A stretch of DNA of 34,604 nucleotides from a virus. A program made the position numbers and the translations under genes. Below, in pieces: positions 9,582-18,716 of the stretch (the stretch's first letter is position 1; every line of letters begins with the position of its first letter). The notes beneath the pieces are model-generated. The model made no database searches and was not told where the DNA came from. It saw nothing but the letters and a program-made list of their open reading frames with translations. The DNA is taken from positions 1 through 34,604 of IMG/VR virus record IMGVR_UViG_3300020395_000041, one strand, 5' to 3'.

Positions 9582-10235
9582 CTAAGGTTGAGTAGCAGGA
9601 CCACTAGTTTTAGTAAATTGTTTCAATAATTCCTGACCAGCATTCTTTGCATTTTTCACAGAACATGCACCAGTAACTCCATAAAATACACCAGAATAAG
9701 TTTGTAAAACCAAACCACCCACTAATTGACCCATCATGGGAGAAACAAGACGAAACATATTCTTTGCATCCACTAAAAATTTCTTAGATTTAATATCAAT
9801 ATTTTCACTGGCAGTCATTTTAATATTACCAATATCCGTACCTTTTCCAGTAGTGGACATCTCAATATTAAGAGCTTCCATTCTAATACTACCATTAGCA
9901 GCCTTAATAACAATATCTCCATTCTCCGAAAGAAGAATCATACTTATATTTTTTCCATCTTCTTTAGAAATCTTTTCGGGATCAAATCCACACTTAACCT
10001 GAAAATTTCCCGGACTAGTAGATGTAGTCCATCCTTCTCTAGGTCCAGATATATCTAATGATAATTGATGATCACCTTTAGGTGTAGCAAGTAATGCACC
10101 TGCTGTAACATCTCCTTGCTTATGAATATGACCAAAGCTTATAGAACCTTTATCATTTCCATATCTTATAGCAGTAAAATTCTTTTCTGCCTGAGGAGAA
10201 TCTCTCTTATTCTTTGTATTTGGTGCGGTTGCCAT
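9582..10235 (-). CDS. Beta-helix spike-like baseplate protein (217 aa)
   Basis: Likely a tail-tip or baseplate protein. The central part (about 95-165) has regular short beta repeats: SENGDIVIKAANGSIRMEA, then IEMSTTGKG, GNIKMTASENIDIKSKKF. This GDI-x-I-x-A-x-G-x-I pattern is that of the triple-stranded beta-helix in T4 gp5 C-terminal and VgrG spikes. The window's gp5 (16245-16853) has only the OB domain, so this protein may supply a separate spike part; this is inference. A glycine-rich, hydrophobic stretch (MMGQLVGGLVLQTYSGVFYGVTGA) follows, longer than a typical spike end. It sits three bases behind the 1358-aa gene on the same strand. Confidence 0.6.
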   Translation of the reverse strand: MATAPNTKNKRDSPQAEKNFTAIRYGNDKGSISFGHIHKQGDVTAGALLATPKGDHQLSLDISGPREGWTTSTSPGNFQVKCGFDPEKISKEDGKNISMILLSENGDIVIKAANGSIRMEALNIEMSTTGKGTDIGNIKMTASENIDIKSKKFLVDAKNMFRLVSPMMGQLVGGLVLQTYSGVFYGVTGACSVKNAKNAGQELLKQFTKTSGPATQP

Positions 10236-10238
10236 TTT

Positions 10239-13200
10239 TTAAATTAAATTATCCGGAGTTCCGGGAAGATTGAGTCTAGGATCATCACTACTAATATCAG
10301 TACCTTGTCTGAGGATAGCAGATGGAGGCGTAGTTACCTCAGCATCTATGCTTTCTTGTAGTGTATCATAAATCTGTACCAGTTGACCAGGTGTTTCATA
10401 ATATCCTGCATATTTAATGCCATCCTTATAAAATACTGCTCCATAATATGCACGTCCATCATAATATCCTGTCTGTTTAACACCAACAAGATCAGTCACC
10501 TGTATTAATTTATCAATATCTGGTACAATAGGATCTCTAACTACTTCCATTACTGGAATACCTTCAAAATTAATACCCGTATCAGAAATTACTCTAATAT
10601 TAGGAACTTGAGTAAACCCAAGACCCCCATCATCAACACATACTTTGTTTATTCTACCAAAAGGTCCACAATCACACAAGGAAAGTTGTGCTCCTCCCTC
10701 GTTAGGTTCTATTACTACTTGATCTACTGCACAATCATAATTAATTCCAGGACTTTTAACAATAACATCTTTTAATTTTAATCCTACAGGATATCCAGGA
10801 CCTTTAGGAGCATCAAATCCATTACCAGGATTCATACAAGTTACATCAGTAACAACTCCTTTACCATCCACCACTTGAGGACAAGGTGGTGGCATGAGTT
10901 TTGCAGAAACACCTACAGGATTAACTGACCAGGGCCTAAGAACTCCAGTTCCAACCCTTATCTTTTTACTAATAATTACCGCACCTACAGTAGGATTAAG
11001 TGAGAAAGTATGAGTTTCTGGAGCAGGAATATTATATAATTCCATTTCAAGTGTATGCTTCCCTTTCGTTACATTAAACGTATAAGTTCTTACATTTTCA
11101 AACACTTTTACAAATCCTATTTTTCTCCCATCAAGTCTAACAGTAAGAGTATCATCAGCAAGCATTTTTAAAGTATATTCACCAGAGTCTGGAAAATTAA
11201 CATTATTCCACTTCATCTTCCAACTCTTATCAAAAATGTCTACTGGATTAGTATGAAAAGGAGAAAATTCTCTTCCTAAAGGTCCACTTCTATAGCTTGC
11301 AAGTCTTGGACCTTCATATGTTACCCCATCCTTCTCAGTTCCTCCTACCAATGTCCCTTTAATAGAGGGTTTCCTAGAAGAAGGAACTATAAACTTACAT
11401 GTAGCACTATTAGAACCATTCTTTAAATCATAAAACCTTCCTCCCGTTGCTGTACATACAACATCCTTCCAATCATTATCCTTATACTCTTCCATCTCCA
11501 ACACAGACTCACCTTTAGTTCTCAATCTAACGCCATGTTTACTTTGAGGACTGGTCAATTCTACATCATATACTTGATTTACAGGCACATCTTTTACAAT
11601 AGTCTCATTTATCTGAGGACCATCTTGAGTTTTTGATATATCAATATTAAGTCCAGGTATTTTAATTCCATTACCAAAAGTTGCAGCACTAGAAATCTTA
11701 AAAGTAACATTCTTTCTAGTCTCTGGAAGAGGAGATAAATTAACCCAATCAGCAGTATTAAAAATCTTTTGATCAACTAATTTAGTTTCTTCAAATTTAT
11801 AATTATGTACTTCAACTTTTATAATTTTAGATCCTGCAGATAAAAAGAACTTATTTTCTCCTCTTCTTCTCGCTTTTAAATACCCACCAGAACCCTGTGT
11901 TAAATCCAATACTAACTGCCCATCTACCCAGAATTTGGCTTCATCATCTACTGCACCCTTCAACTTATAGTATCCATCATATGGAATATCTACAGTCCAT
12001 TCATTAGTAAAAATCCCACCTCCACCTGATGTATTGGGAGTATCATAAGGAGGAACAGGAGACATCGCATATTTATTAAGAAACTTATGCCATTTCTTAA
12101 ATCCTACCGGATGCCATTGAGCTTTTGCACCAGGAAATCTAGTTGTCCAAAAAGGATTAGGGGGACATCTACCTTCTGCTTTAGGTATAGGTTGTTGAGG
12201 AATAGGGGGTGAAGGTGCTTCAATGGTTAAAGCAACTCCCATAGGATTACTATTCCAGGAAGCCTTTTGAATAAACTCCTCTTCTGTATATTCTGTCTCT
12301 ATATTAATAGCCAAAGCCATAGGATTAATTCCTTTAATAGGGCTAAATCCAAATTTTCCACCCGGTCCTTTTTGTTCTAAATCAGCAGTAATATTATAAG
12401 TTCCTTGTTTTATAGAATACACATATCTAGATTTTCCTGTGGGTTTATCTGCATCTCCATCAACAAATCCCTCCTTTCTAAAAGAAACTTGATCGCCTAT
12501 TTTTAGATTTACATTATCATCTACTGCTACTTCAATAATATAATTACCAGTCACAGGAAAATTAACATTATTCCATACAATAACATTTGATCCTGCATAT
12601 GGATTATCCTCCAATTGAATCATAGTATCAAAAGGACATACTCCATATTCGTTTAAAAATCCACCTCTATTATAAACATTTGTTCTCCACAATTTTCTAT
12701 TTGCTTTATCAATATAATCAAGAGTATTAAAAACTGTTTTAAGTTCCTGAGTAACTTCTGAGCTACTCCCCTTCTGAACTACTCTTTGTTGCTGAAGATT
12801 TTTAGTACTTATTATCTGTAAATGAGCATTAGTATCTGTCCCATGGCCATCAAAAAAATCTATTTGCCCATACTTATTACTATTAGGACCATATACCGGA
12901 TTAACCTTAACAAGTTTAGGAGTTTTTTGAGTTCCTTCAAATCTAATAGGACCATACCCATCTTCACTTCTTTTAAAAACAGATTTACCATCAATAGTCC
13001 CATGTTCTTTAAACCGTCCTCCTTCCTTCTCCCTTTCTAAAACAATATCTTCCCCATCAGGATTAGGAATAATAATCTTCTCAATGGCTACTCCAGCATA
13101 TCCTGGATTATCATCGTGCCATAATTGAACAACAACTTCAGTCTCTACATTCCCCCCAACAGTTAAGAAAAATCCATTACTTTTCTTAATAAAATCTGCA

Positions 13201-14315
13201 CCTGCTATTTGAGTTTCTGCTTTAGGTCCATTCTTTTGAACAGTTCTTTTTCCAATAAAGGGAACATTAAATAATTCTATTTTAAGTTGATGCTTCCCTT
13301 CGGTTAGAGTCTTCTTAATAGGTTTAACTGTACCTTCATAATTGCTTAAATTAGAAACAAATTGATTATCAACATACAATTTAGATCTATTATCCTTAGT
13401 CCCTCTAAAGATATACTCACCATCATAAGGAACATCTAAATCCCACTCAAAAGTATACCATCTATTAGAAAAATCAGATCCTTTTGCATTTGAAGGAGGA
13501 ACAGGAGAAATAGCATATGAATTCTGGAACTCCTCCCATCTATGATCAGTTACTTTATGAAACGTCCTAGATGTTTTACCATTACCTGTTACTCTTAATG
13601 GTGCTTCTTTATGAGTCGTCCACCAAGGATTCTGTACTTTTCTCAATAAATCTTGATATTCTTTTACTTCCTCGTCAAAAGGAGAATTTGCAGCATCTGT
13701 ATACTTTTTAGGATTCCATTTACCAATCTTCTTACTATTATATAAATCATAATTATCTCCAAAATCCAGTTCCTCAGGAGCACAAGATTCTAAATCATAC
13801 TCTTCAAAATCTTCTTCATCTTCATAAGTTTGAAAAACAGTTATAGTAGATCCCAATGATGCTTTAGCAACTGCTCCTGCACCTACACCACACCTATCCA
13901 CTACTTCTACTTGTGGAGGAAATTGATATCCATGCCCACCATGCACTAAATCAAGTGCGATAACACTACCATCTCTATCAATAACAGGATTAGCCTGAGC
14001 ACCTACTCCTCCACCGCCTGCAATATTTACTACAGGTCCACCACATTCACCATCCATCTGTATACCTTTACAGGTATCGAATTCACTTTCTAAATCATCG
14101 GCATTTAATTTATTAACTTCATTTATATTAAGATATCTAATATTCTCTCTCGTCTGAAATATAAAGGTAGTTCCAGGATTTTTCTTAGCATAAACATTTG
14201 CATCATGAATACCAACCCCCGATATATATCCTCTATCAGTTGAAATATAACCAACTTTGACATCACATTTAGTAGATGGACCAAAAATATTAAATTTAGG
14301 CTTAGGAGTTGTCAT
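10239..14315 (-). CDS. Large virion protein with four PA14-like modules (1358 aa)
   Basis: A large tail/baseplate structural protein, possibly sugar-binding. Four modules with PA14-like features can be seen. Type A modules, near 229-352 and 720-845, share WWTT/FWTT, a W..F.N.YA(I/M)SPVPP stretch, then W..D(V/I)PYDG.Y and a VD.Q(F/L)V strand. Type B modules, near 575-650 and 1085-1165, share W(K)WNNVNFP.(T/S)G.Y, a DD..(N/T)(L/V) strand and a K.G.(Y/H) strand. The order A-B-A-B points to duplication of a pair. The N-terminal end (95-155) and the C-terminal end carry GGHGYQFPPQVEVVD-like and NPGNGFDAP / DGGLGFTQVPNIRV repeats. Cysteines are concentrated near both ends. PA14 domains often bind glycans, so a role in host surface contact or fibre attachment is plausible, but not shown. 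Confidence 0.75.
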   Translation of the reverse strand: MTTPKPKFNIFGPSTKCDVKVGYISTDRGYISGVGIHDANVYAKKNPGTTFIFQTRENIRYLNINEVNKLNADDLESEFDTCKGIQMDGECGGPVVNIAGGGGVGAQANPVIDRDGSVIALDLVHGGHGYQFPPQVEVVDRCGVGAGAVAKASLGSTITVFQTYEDEEDFEEYDLESCAPEELDFGDNYDLYNSKKIGKWNPKKYTDAANSPFDEEVKEYQDLLRKVQNPWWTTHKEAPLRVTGNGKTSRTFHKVTDHRWEEFQNSYAISPVPPSNAKGSDFSNRWYTFEWDLDVPYDGEYIFRGTKDNRSKLYVDNQFVSNLSNYEGTVKPIKKTLTEGKHQLKIELFNVPFIGKRTVQKNGPKAETQIAGADFIKKSNGFFLTVGGNVETEVVVQLWHDDNPGYAGVAIEKIIIPNPDGEDIVLEREKEGGRFKEHGTIDGKSVFKRSEDGYGPIRFEGTQKTPKLVKVNPVYGPNSNKYGQIDFFDGHGTDTNAHLQIISTKNLQQQRVVQKGSSSEVTQELKTVFNTLDYIDKANRKLWRTNVYNRGGFLNEYGVCPFDTMIQLEDNPYAGSNVIVWNNVNFPVTGNYIIEVAVDDNVNLKIGDQVSFRKEGFVDGDADKPTGKSRYVYSIKQGTYNITADLEQKGPGGKFGFSPIKGINPMALAINIETEYTEEEFIQKASWNSNPMGVALTIEAPSPPIPQQPIPKAEGRCPPNPFWTTRFPGAKAQWHPVGFKKWHKFLNKYAMSPVPPYDTPNTSGGGGIFTNEWTVDIPYDGYYKLKGAVDDEAKFWVDGQLVLDLTQGSGGYLKARRRGENKFFLSAGSKIIKVEVHNYKFEETKLVDQKIFNTADWVNLSPLPETRKNVTFKISSAATFGNGIKIPGLNIDISKTQDGPQINETIVKDVPVNQVYDVELTSPQSKHGVRLRTKGESVLEMEEYKDNDWKDVVCTATGGRFYDLKNGSNSATCKFIVPSSRKPSIKGTLVGGTEKDGVTYEGPRLASYRSGPLGREFSPFHTNPVDIFDKSWKMKWNNVNFPDSGEYTLKMLADDTLTVRLDGRKIGFVKVFENVRTYTFNVTKGKHTLEMELYNIPAPETHTFSLNPTVGAVIISKKIRVGTGVLRPWSVNPVGVSAKLMPPPCPQVVDGKGVVTDVTCMNPGNGFDAPKGPGYPVGLKLKDVIVKSPGINYDCAVDQVVIEPNEGGAQLSLCDCGPFGRINKVCVDDGGLGFTQVPNIRVISDTGINFEGIPVMEVVRDPIVPDIDKLIQVTDLVGVKQTGYYDGRAYYGAVFYKDGIKYAGYYETPGQLVQIYDTLQESIDAEVTTPPSAILRQGTDISSDDPRLNLPGTPDNLI

Positions 14316-14327
14316 GTTTAATATTTA

Positions 14328-16241
14328 TTAATCCTTTTTAATAATAACATCTGCAGCATCTTTCAAAGGTCCGACAAAAGGTTTAGCACCATCAGGAACT
14401 ATATCACTGACTTTATTCATCGCAACATCAGCTATTCCTTTAGGACTTGGTATTTGAGAATCTGGTAAAGAAGATCCTCCTGTTCCAAAATTATATAAAT
14501 CTGTCATTGCAGGAGTTGCAGGAAGTTCAAAAGGAAATACATTAGAAACTATATTCTTAAAATTTAATGCACTTGCAAGACTACTTTGAATCCCTCCTAA
14601 CATTGATAACTTATCCTTTAGAGAAGCACCCTTCCCATCATTACCTTGTTTATCTGGAGGAACATCACCCGGATCATTAATCTGAACTACCGTAAAAGTA
14701 GCATCATTATTACCACCTATTACATATAATAAATCACCCACTAGATAACCACTTCCTCTTTGATTCACTACTATACCACCACCATCAATAGCACCGGATA
14801 CTTTATCTAATGTAAAAGTACCAGCACTACCCCCAGCAACAGTAAGGACTTCCCCATCTTTATATCCACTACCAGCACTATTAATACTAATCGCACTTAC
14901 TGCACCACCAATTGTAGTAGTATCAACAGTACATCCCGAACCATTTCCACTACTTGTTGTGGATACATTAGAAGCATCACTATATCCCGTTCCACCAGAA
15001 GTTATAGTTACATGATCACTACTTGCACCACCAAATGTAACTGTAATATCCACAGTCAATCCACTACCAGTTCCTGATCCAGTTGTAGTAATACCAGGTC
15101 TTACATTACCAGTAAAAGCAGTTCCTACATTATTTTGTGTAATATAAGCACTACCTCCACGAACATAATCCCATGCCTCTTCATCAGTAATACTTATTAC
15201 ACCACCTTCCCCAGTAGCATCTCTCCATCTTGGTTTTGTTTTCTGATCCAATTCTCCTAATTGATCTCTAACATCTCCAATATAAGAATTAAGATTGTTT
15301 AAAATATTATTATTCATATTCTGTATATCTTCTTTGTGCAAACTTATCATCTCTCCAACAAATTCTTCAGCAGCACACATAGGCACCTTGGGATAAGTAA
15401 CTGTTGTAATCCCAGGAGAAATAGTTACTGTACCATTAGGATTAACATCCACTCTAGAGGGAGGTATAGGTATACTAGCTTGTTGCTGTGCTTTCTCTAC
15501 CAATCCTTTCAAACTAGTAGAACCTGAACCTTTAGTTAATGCTTTAGTTAAAATACTTTTTAATAATCCCGCACCCTTATTTGTAATACCATTATATCCT
15601 TTCAAAATATCTGCACCCATCATCTGAGATAAATCCCCAAATTTAAACCTTTCAGCCATAGGAAGTTGACCCACGGTTTTTGAAAGTTCACTCTGAAGAG
15701 TCTGAGTATTAAACTCCATCATCTTATTATTAATAATCTTCTGATACCCTGCCATCATATCAGAGGCACTCGACACTAATCCATCTAAATCAGTAGGAGG
15801 ACGACTAACTGCATCAATATAACTTCCTTGAGAAGAAAGAGCTTTATTAATAGACTTGGTAAGATTATCAGAAACTATTTGCATCCCTTTAATAGCCGAA
15901 TCCACATCCTCATCCGGTTTCATTAAAGGAATTTTCTTCATATATTCCTCATTCAATATAACATCAGCAGATGAAAGCAAATGTACTGCTTCACTTTCAA
16001 GAGTTGCACCACTTTCTGTTTTAGAAAAAGGTGAATTAGATTCGGCAACACGAGTGGCCAAGTTCTGCATAACATTAGAACCAATCATTTGATTCTTAAC
16101 TTCTTCTAATGCACCCGATGTTAAATCTTTAAACTCTCCAGATGATACTAAATTTTCAAACTGACCTGCAGCATTCTGCATATCAGCAAGCATCTGTTTA
16201 GTTTTTTCTGGAGGTAATCCAAACTTATCTTTATTAGCCAT
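14328..16241 (-). CDS. Virion structural protein, helical N-terminus plus GGxGY repeats (637 aa)
   Basis: I do not recognise a T4 counterpart. The N-terminal ~330 residues look largely helical (KTKQMLADMQNAAGQFENL, NNILNNLNSYIGDVRDQLGEL). Residues ~385-525 switch to Gly/Ser/Thr beta repeats with the recurring units ITSGGTGYSD, INSAGSGYKDGEVLTV and VNQRGSGYLVGDLLYV. Similar units occur in the 1358-aa and 1983-aa proteins. The C-terminus is again mixed, ending PFVGPLKDAADVIIKKD. It lies directly behind gp5 (three bases), so it is probably a baseplate hub or tail-tip component. The beta-repeat block is likely an inserted module. Confidence 0.65.
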   Translation of the reverse strand: MANKDKFGLPPEKTKQMLADMQNAAGQFENLVSSGEFKDLTSGALEEVKNQMIGSNVMQNLATRVAESNSPFSKTESGATLESEAVHLLSSADVILNEEYMKKIPLMKPDEDVDSAIKGMQIVSDNLTKSINKALSSQGSYIDAVSRPPTDLDGLVSSASDMMAGYQKIINNKMMEFNTQTLQSELSKTVGQLPMAERFKFGDLSQMMGADILKGYNGITNKGAGLLKSILTKALTKGSGSTSLKGLVEKAQQQASIPIPPSRVDVNPNGTVTISPGITTVTYPKVPMCAAEEFVGEMISLHKEDIQNMNNNILNNLNSYIGDVRDQLGELDQKTKPRWRDATGEGGVISITDEEAWDYVRGGSAYITQNNVGTAFTGNVRPGITTTGSGTGSGLTVDITVTFGGASSDHVTITSGGTGYSDASNVSTTSSGNGSGCTVDTTTIGGAVSAISINSAGSGYKDGEVLTVAGGSAGTFTLDKVSGAIDGGGIVVNQRGSGYLVGDLLYVIGGNNDATFTVVQINDPGDVPPDKQGNDGKGASLKDKLSMLGGIQSSLASALNFKNIVSNVFPFELPATPAMTDLYNFGTGGSSLPDSQIPSPKGIADVAMNKVSDIVPDGAKPFVGPLKDAADVIIKKD

Positions 16242-16244
16242 CGA

Positions 16245-16853
16245 TCAAGTATATCCTAAAGATTTTGCTACTTTCTGAGAAAGAGTAAATGATCCCCCAT
16301 TATTATTCACCGCTACTTCCTCCTGCAATTGTGTTGGAGACTTTGGTTTATTAACCCCCAAATCACTCTCTGGAGCCGTCTCTTGTGCCTTTCCTTTTGG
16401 TTTACATGACTCAGCATATCCACTTTGAGCTTTAAAGTTTTCTCCACCAGTCTTTCCAGTTTTCTGCTGAAGAGGAGTCTGGGCATTGTTTCCTAAAATT
16501 CCCATAATAACAGGCACTTGTTGCTGTCCTCCATCCATAAAGTATCCAAACACAAAATTACCTTGACGAATAGCAGGAGTTTGAAATGCCGCTGCTTGTC
16601 CTCCACCTGCGGTAACAGGATACATTAAAGTTGCCCAAGGAAGTTCCTCTGTCTCTAATATATCCTCCGACTGAGGATGAAGACCCATAATCCTCACCCT
16701 ATAACGATATGCCCAACCAGGTATATCAAACTTATTATCAAACTTATCGGGGTTTATATTTTCTCTCCAGCTACAATCATCCATCACCTGACCCATCCAC
16801 CAGTTAAAAGATTGGCCAAGTATACCTGAATTAAATAATGATCCTACTTCCAT
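16245..16853 (-). CDS. gp5: gp5-like baseplate hub protein, OB domain without lysozyme (202 aa)
   Basis: The counterpart of the N-terminal domain of T4 gp5, which sits under the tail tube and links hub and spike. The stretch NWWMGQVMDD (17-26), YRVRIMGLHPQSED (51-64), LPWATLMYPVT (71-81) and FVFGYFMDGG...VPVIMGILG (100-121) follows the T4 gp5 OB fold closely in order. T4 gp5 has about 575 residues, with lysozyme and beta-helix domains after the OB fold. Here, after residue ~125, only a low-complexity tail rich in Lys, Gln, Pro and Asn remains; no lysozyme catalytic region is seen. The gene lies six bases behind the 89-aa gene and three before the 637-aa gene. Cell-wall digestion, if needed, must come from another protein. 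Confidence 0.85.
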   Translation of the reverse strand: MEVGSLFNSGILGQSFNWWMGQVMDDCSWRENINPDKFDNKFDIPGWAYRYRVRIMGLHPQSEDILETEELPWATLMYPVTAGGGQAAAFQTPAIRQGNFVFGYFMDGGQQQVPVIMGILGNNAQTPLQQKTGKTGGENFKAQSGYAESCKPKGKAQETAPESDLGVNKPKSPTQLQEEVAVNNNGGSFTLSQKVAKSLGYT

Positions 16854-16859
16854 CAGACT

Positions 16860-17129
16860 CTACTCATCATAAACCCGACACTCAAATGAATCTGGATGGT
16901 TGTCACAATAGACTTCCAGTGTCTTATCCTGATGTCTCTGATGCCAGTCATTAATCTGTGCATCACTCTTATCAACTTCATCTTCACTATGAGCATGAAA
17001 TGCATCATTATGCATCTTTAAATCTTCTTCACTATACTCTAACATACCATGATTAATATGCTCTTTATGATCCTTTGGATCAATATAGACCTCATGATCG
17101 AGATCGTGTTCTGGAGTAGGAGTAGTCAT
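16860..17129 (-). CDS. Small His/Asp/Glu-rich hypothetical protein (89 aa)
   Basis: I do not recognise it. The product is strongly charged, with about a dozen histidines and many Asp/Glu (HDLDHEVYIDPKDHKEHIN, HNDAFHAHSEDEVDKSD), two cysteines near the end (C75, C84) and no hydrophobic segment. It sits between the gp27-like and gp5 genes with short gaps, so it belongs to the hub operon. The composition would suit metal binding or a small acidic assembly factor, but nothing decides this. A TCTAAATA late-promoter-like octamer lies about 21 bases before its ATG. Confidence 0.6.
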   Translation of the reverse strand: MTTPTPEHDLDHEVYIDPKDHKEHINHGMLEYSEEDLKMHNDAFHAHSEDEVDKSDAQINDWHQRHQDKTLEVYCDNHPDSFECRVYDE

Positions 17130-17150
17130 ACAATTAGTCCCTTACTTTAG

Positions 17151-17158
17151 TATTTAGA
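17151..17158 (-). promoter_or_regulatory. Candidate late promoter (TCTAAATA) before the 89-aa/gp5 genes
   Basis: Minus-strand TCTAAATA, seven of eight to TATAAATA. It overlaps the TAA stop of the upstream 515-aa gene. The same octamer overlapping or next to stop codons recurs at 23183-23190, 32634-32641 and 33451-33458. Confidence 0.4.
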
Positions 17159-18701
17159 CACCAGACAGAGGAATTCCGCCTCGTTGTCCACCTACTATAT
17201 TAGCATCTTTATAGTCATAATCACCAGGAATTGATGTATCTGTTAGGGGAACAACATTTGCTTTATTCACTTCCTCCTCTGTTGGTTTACCCTTACGTCC
17301 AAATGAATCTCTTACCAGATTCAATTTAGTCCATGTTCCTCCAGGTGTAATTAAATGAGCTAAGTCTGATACCAAATATTTACCACCCATATTCTTATTA
17401 ACTTCATCACTTTTAGTATTCGCTTTAAGTTGTGGAGAATCTAAAAATACTATATCACCTGCATGTACAGAAAAATCTCCAGGAATAGTGACTGTACTAG
17501 TAGCAGCAAACATAGAATTATATCTCATAATTGCCTGATTAAAAACTCTTGATGGATCAAAATTCTTTTCTTTAGATTCTTCAATTTGTTGCTCAGTAGT
17601 TTCTCCATCAGGTAAAGTTCCATCATCTTCAGTTAAAAATGTAAGTCTAGAAGTAGCCGCTTCCTTAAAACCAACACCCTTCTTACTCAATTCAGGATTC
17701 CATATATTTTGATTCTCTCCTGCCAACTCATAATACTTCTCCTGATCTTCTGCATCCAAATAATCTATTTTAAAATCACATGTGCGTTGATTAAATGTAA
17801 GACAACCAGTGGTAAAAGCACCCATCATCAATTTATTTTGAACATTAATAGATATATCTTCAGTATATTCTAATGCTTTTACATTATATCCTTTAGGTAT
17901 AAAATCTCCAGGAGTTCCAGTATATACAATTGATATAGATGGCTTCTGAGCCATTAACTTATCAATTGATTTAAAATAATATGCAATTGAAGTCTCAAAG
18001 AAAAAGAACCCTGCGGTATTACCGTATGATTGTGGGGTTTGAGGAACTGCCTTAACACACAAATTGTTTATAGCATAAAATGGTTTGTTATTATTTCCAA
18101 TAAAATTATAATTTTTTGCTCCTGTAGGTTCAATACGAATATTTTTCTTAGTAGCAAGATATTTTGAAGTCGTTAACAATTTATCAACATGCTGAGATAT
18201 TTTTCCTTTAAAACATTCCTGAATATGAGTTTTTTCATTCCTCAAATATTCTGGAGAACATAATTCTAATTGCCAATCTGATTGTACAGTAGTACTATTA
18301 ATATTAGTTACCTTATTAACTCTCATATCTAAATCCAATACTGAGCCCTGCCTATCTTTTACTTTTAAATGAACCGTTTCCGATCCAGTAATAGGTAGAC
18401 CATCAACTGCAGTCGTTGTATTCTTACAATTCGTACCAGTCTTTTGATTATTAGTTGAATTTCCAGTATCAGTATAAGTTAATACACATCTAATAGAATC
18501 TTGCAATATACTTTCATGATATTCTAATCGGACTAATGCATTAACCAAACTTACGCTATTATTCTTATCTTTATTAGAAAAAACATTTATCTTTTCAAGA
18601 TCAGCAGGTCTTGTAGATTCCCTTGCAAATATCTTCCTGTTTTTTCTCTTACTTCTTTTTTGTATCTGGTCAACCTGTCCTCCTGATCCTCCCCACGCCA
18701 T
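17154..18701 (-). CDS. Baseplate hub protein, gp27-like candidate (515 aa)
   Basis: Likely a hub protein. The N-terminus is basic (RSKRKNRKIF), followed by mixed alpha/beta sequence with EYHESILQDSIRCVLTYTDTG, TVHLKVKDRQGSVLDLDMRVNKV and WQLELCSPEYL. Near the end, TVTIPGDFSVHAGDIVFLDSPQL resembles the strand-rich domain of gp27/late-control-D type hub proteins. T4 gp27 has 391 residues, so this would be longer. Its place between the tape-measure-like genes and gp5 fits gp27, which forms the hub trimer with gp5. No motif is decisive, so no symbol is given. A near-perfect AAGGAGGT ribosome-binding site, overlapping the previous stop codon, precedes the ATG. Confidence 0.65.
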   Translation of the reverse strand: MAWGGSGGQVDQIQKRSKRKNRKIFARESTRPADLEKINVFSNKDKNNSVSLVNALVRLEYHESILQDSIRCVLTYTDTGNSTNNQKTGTNCKNTTTAVDGLPITGSETVHLKVKDRQGSVLDLDMRVNKVTNINSTTVQSDWQLELCSPEYLRNEKTHIQECFKGKISQHVDKLLTTSKYLATKKNIRIEPTGAKNYNFIGNNNKPFYAINNLCVKAVPQTPQSYGNTAGFFFFETSIAYYFKSIDKLMAQKPSISIVYTGTPGDFIPKGYNVKALEYTEDISINVQNKLMMGAFTTGCLTFNQRTCDFKIDYLDAEDQEKYYELAGENQNIWNPELSKKGVGFKEAATSRLTFLTEDDGTLPDGETTEQQIEESKEKNFDPSRVFNQAIMRYNSMFAATSTVTIPGDFSVHAGDIVFLDSPQLKANTKSDEVNKNMGGKYLVSDLAHLITPGGTWTKLNLVRDSFGRKGKPTEEEVNKANVVPLTDTSIPGDYDYKDANIVGGQRGGIPLSGV

Positions 18702-18716
18702 TAGATTAATACCTCC

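Noticed and set aside
14322-14329. AATAAATA late-promoter-like octamer before the 1358-aa gene
   Set aside because: It is only seven bases from the ATG, so a start site would fall at or inside the start codon.
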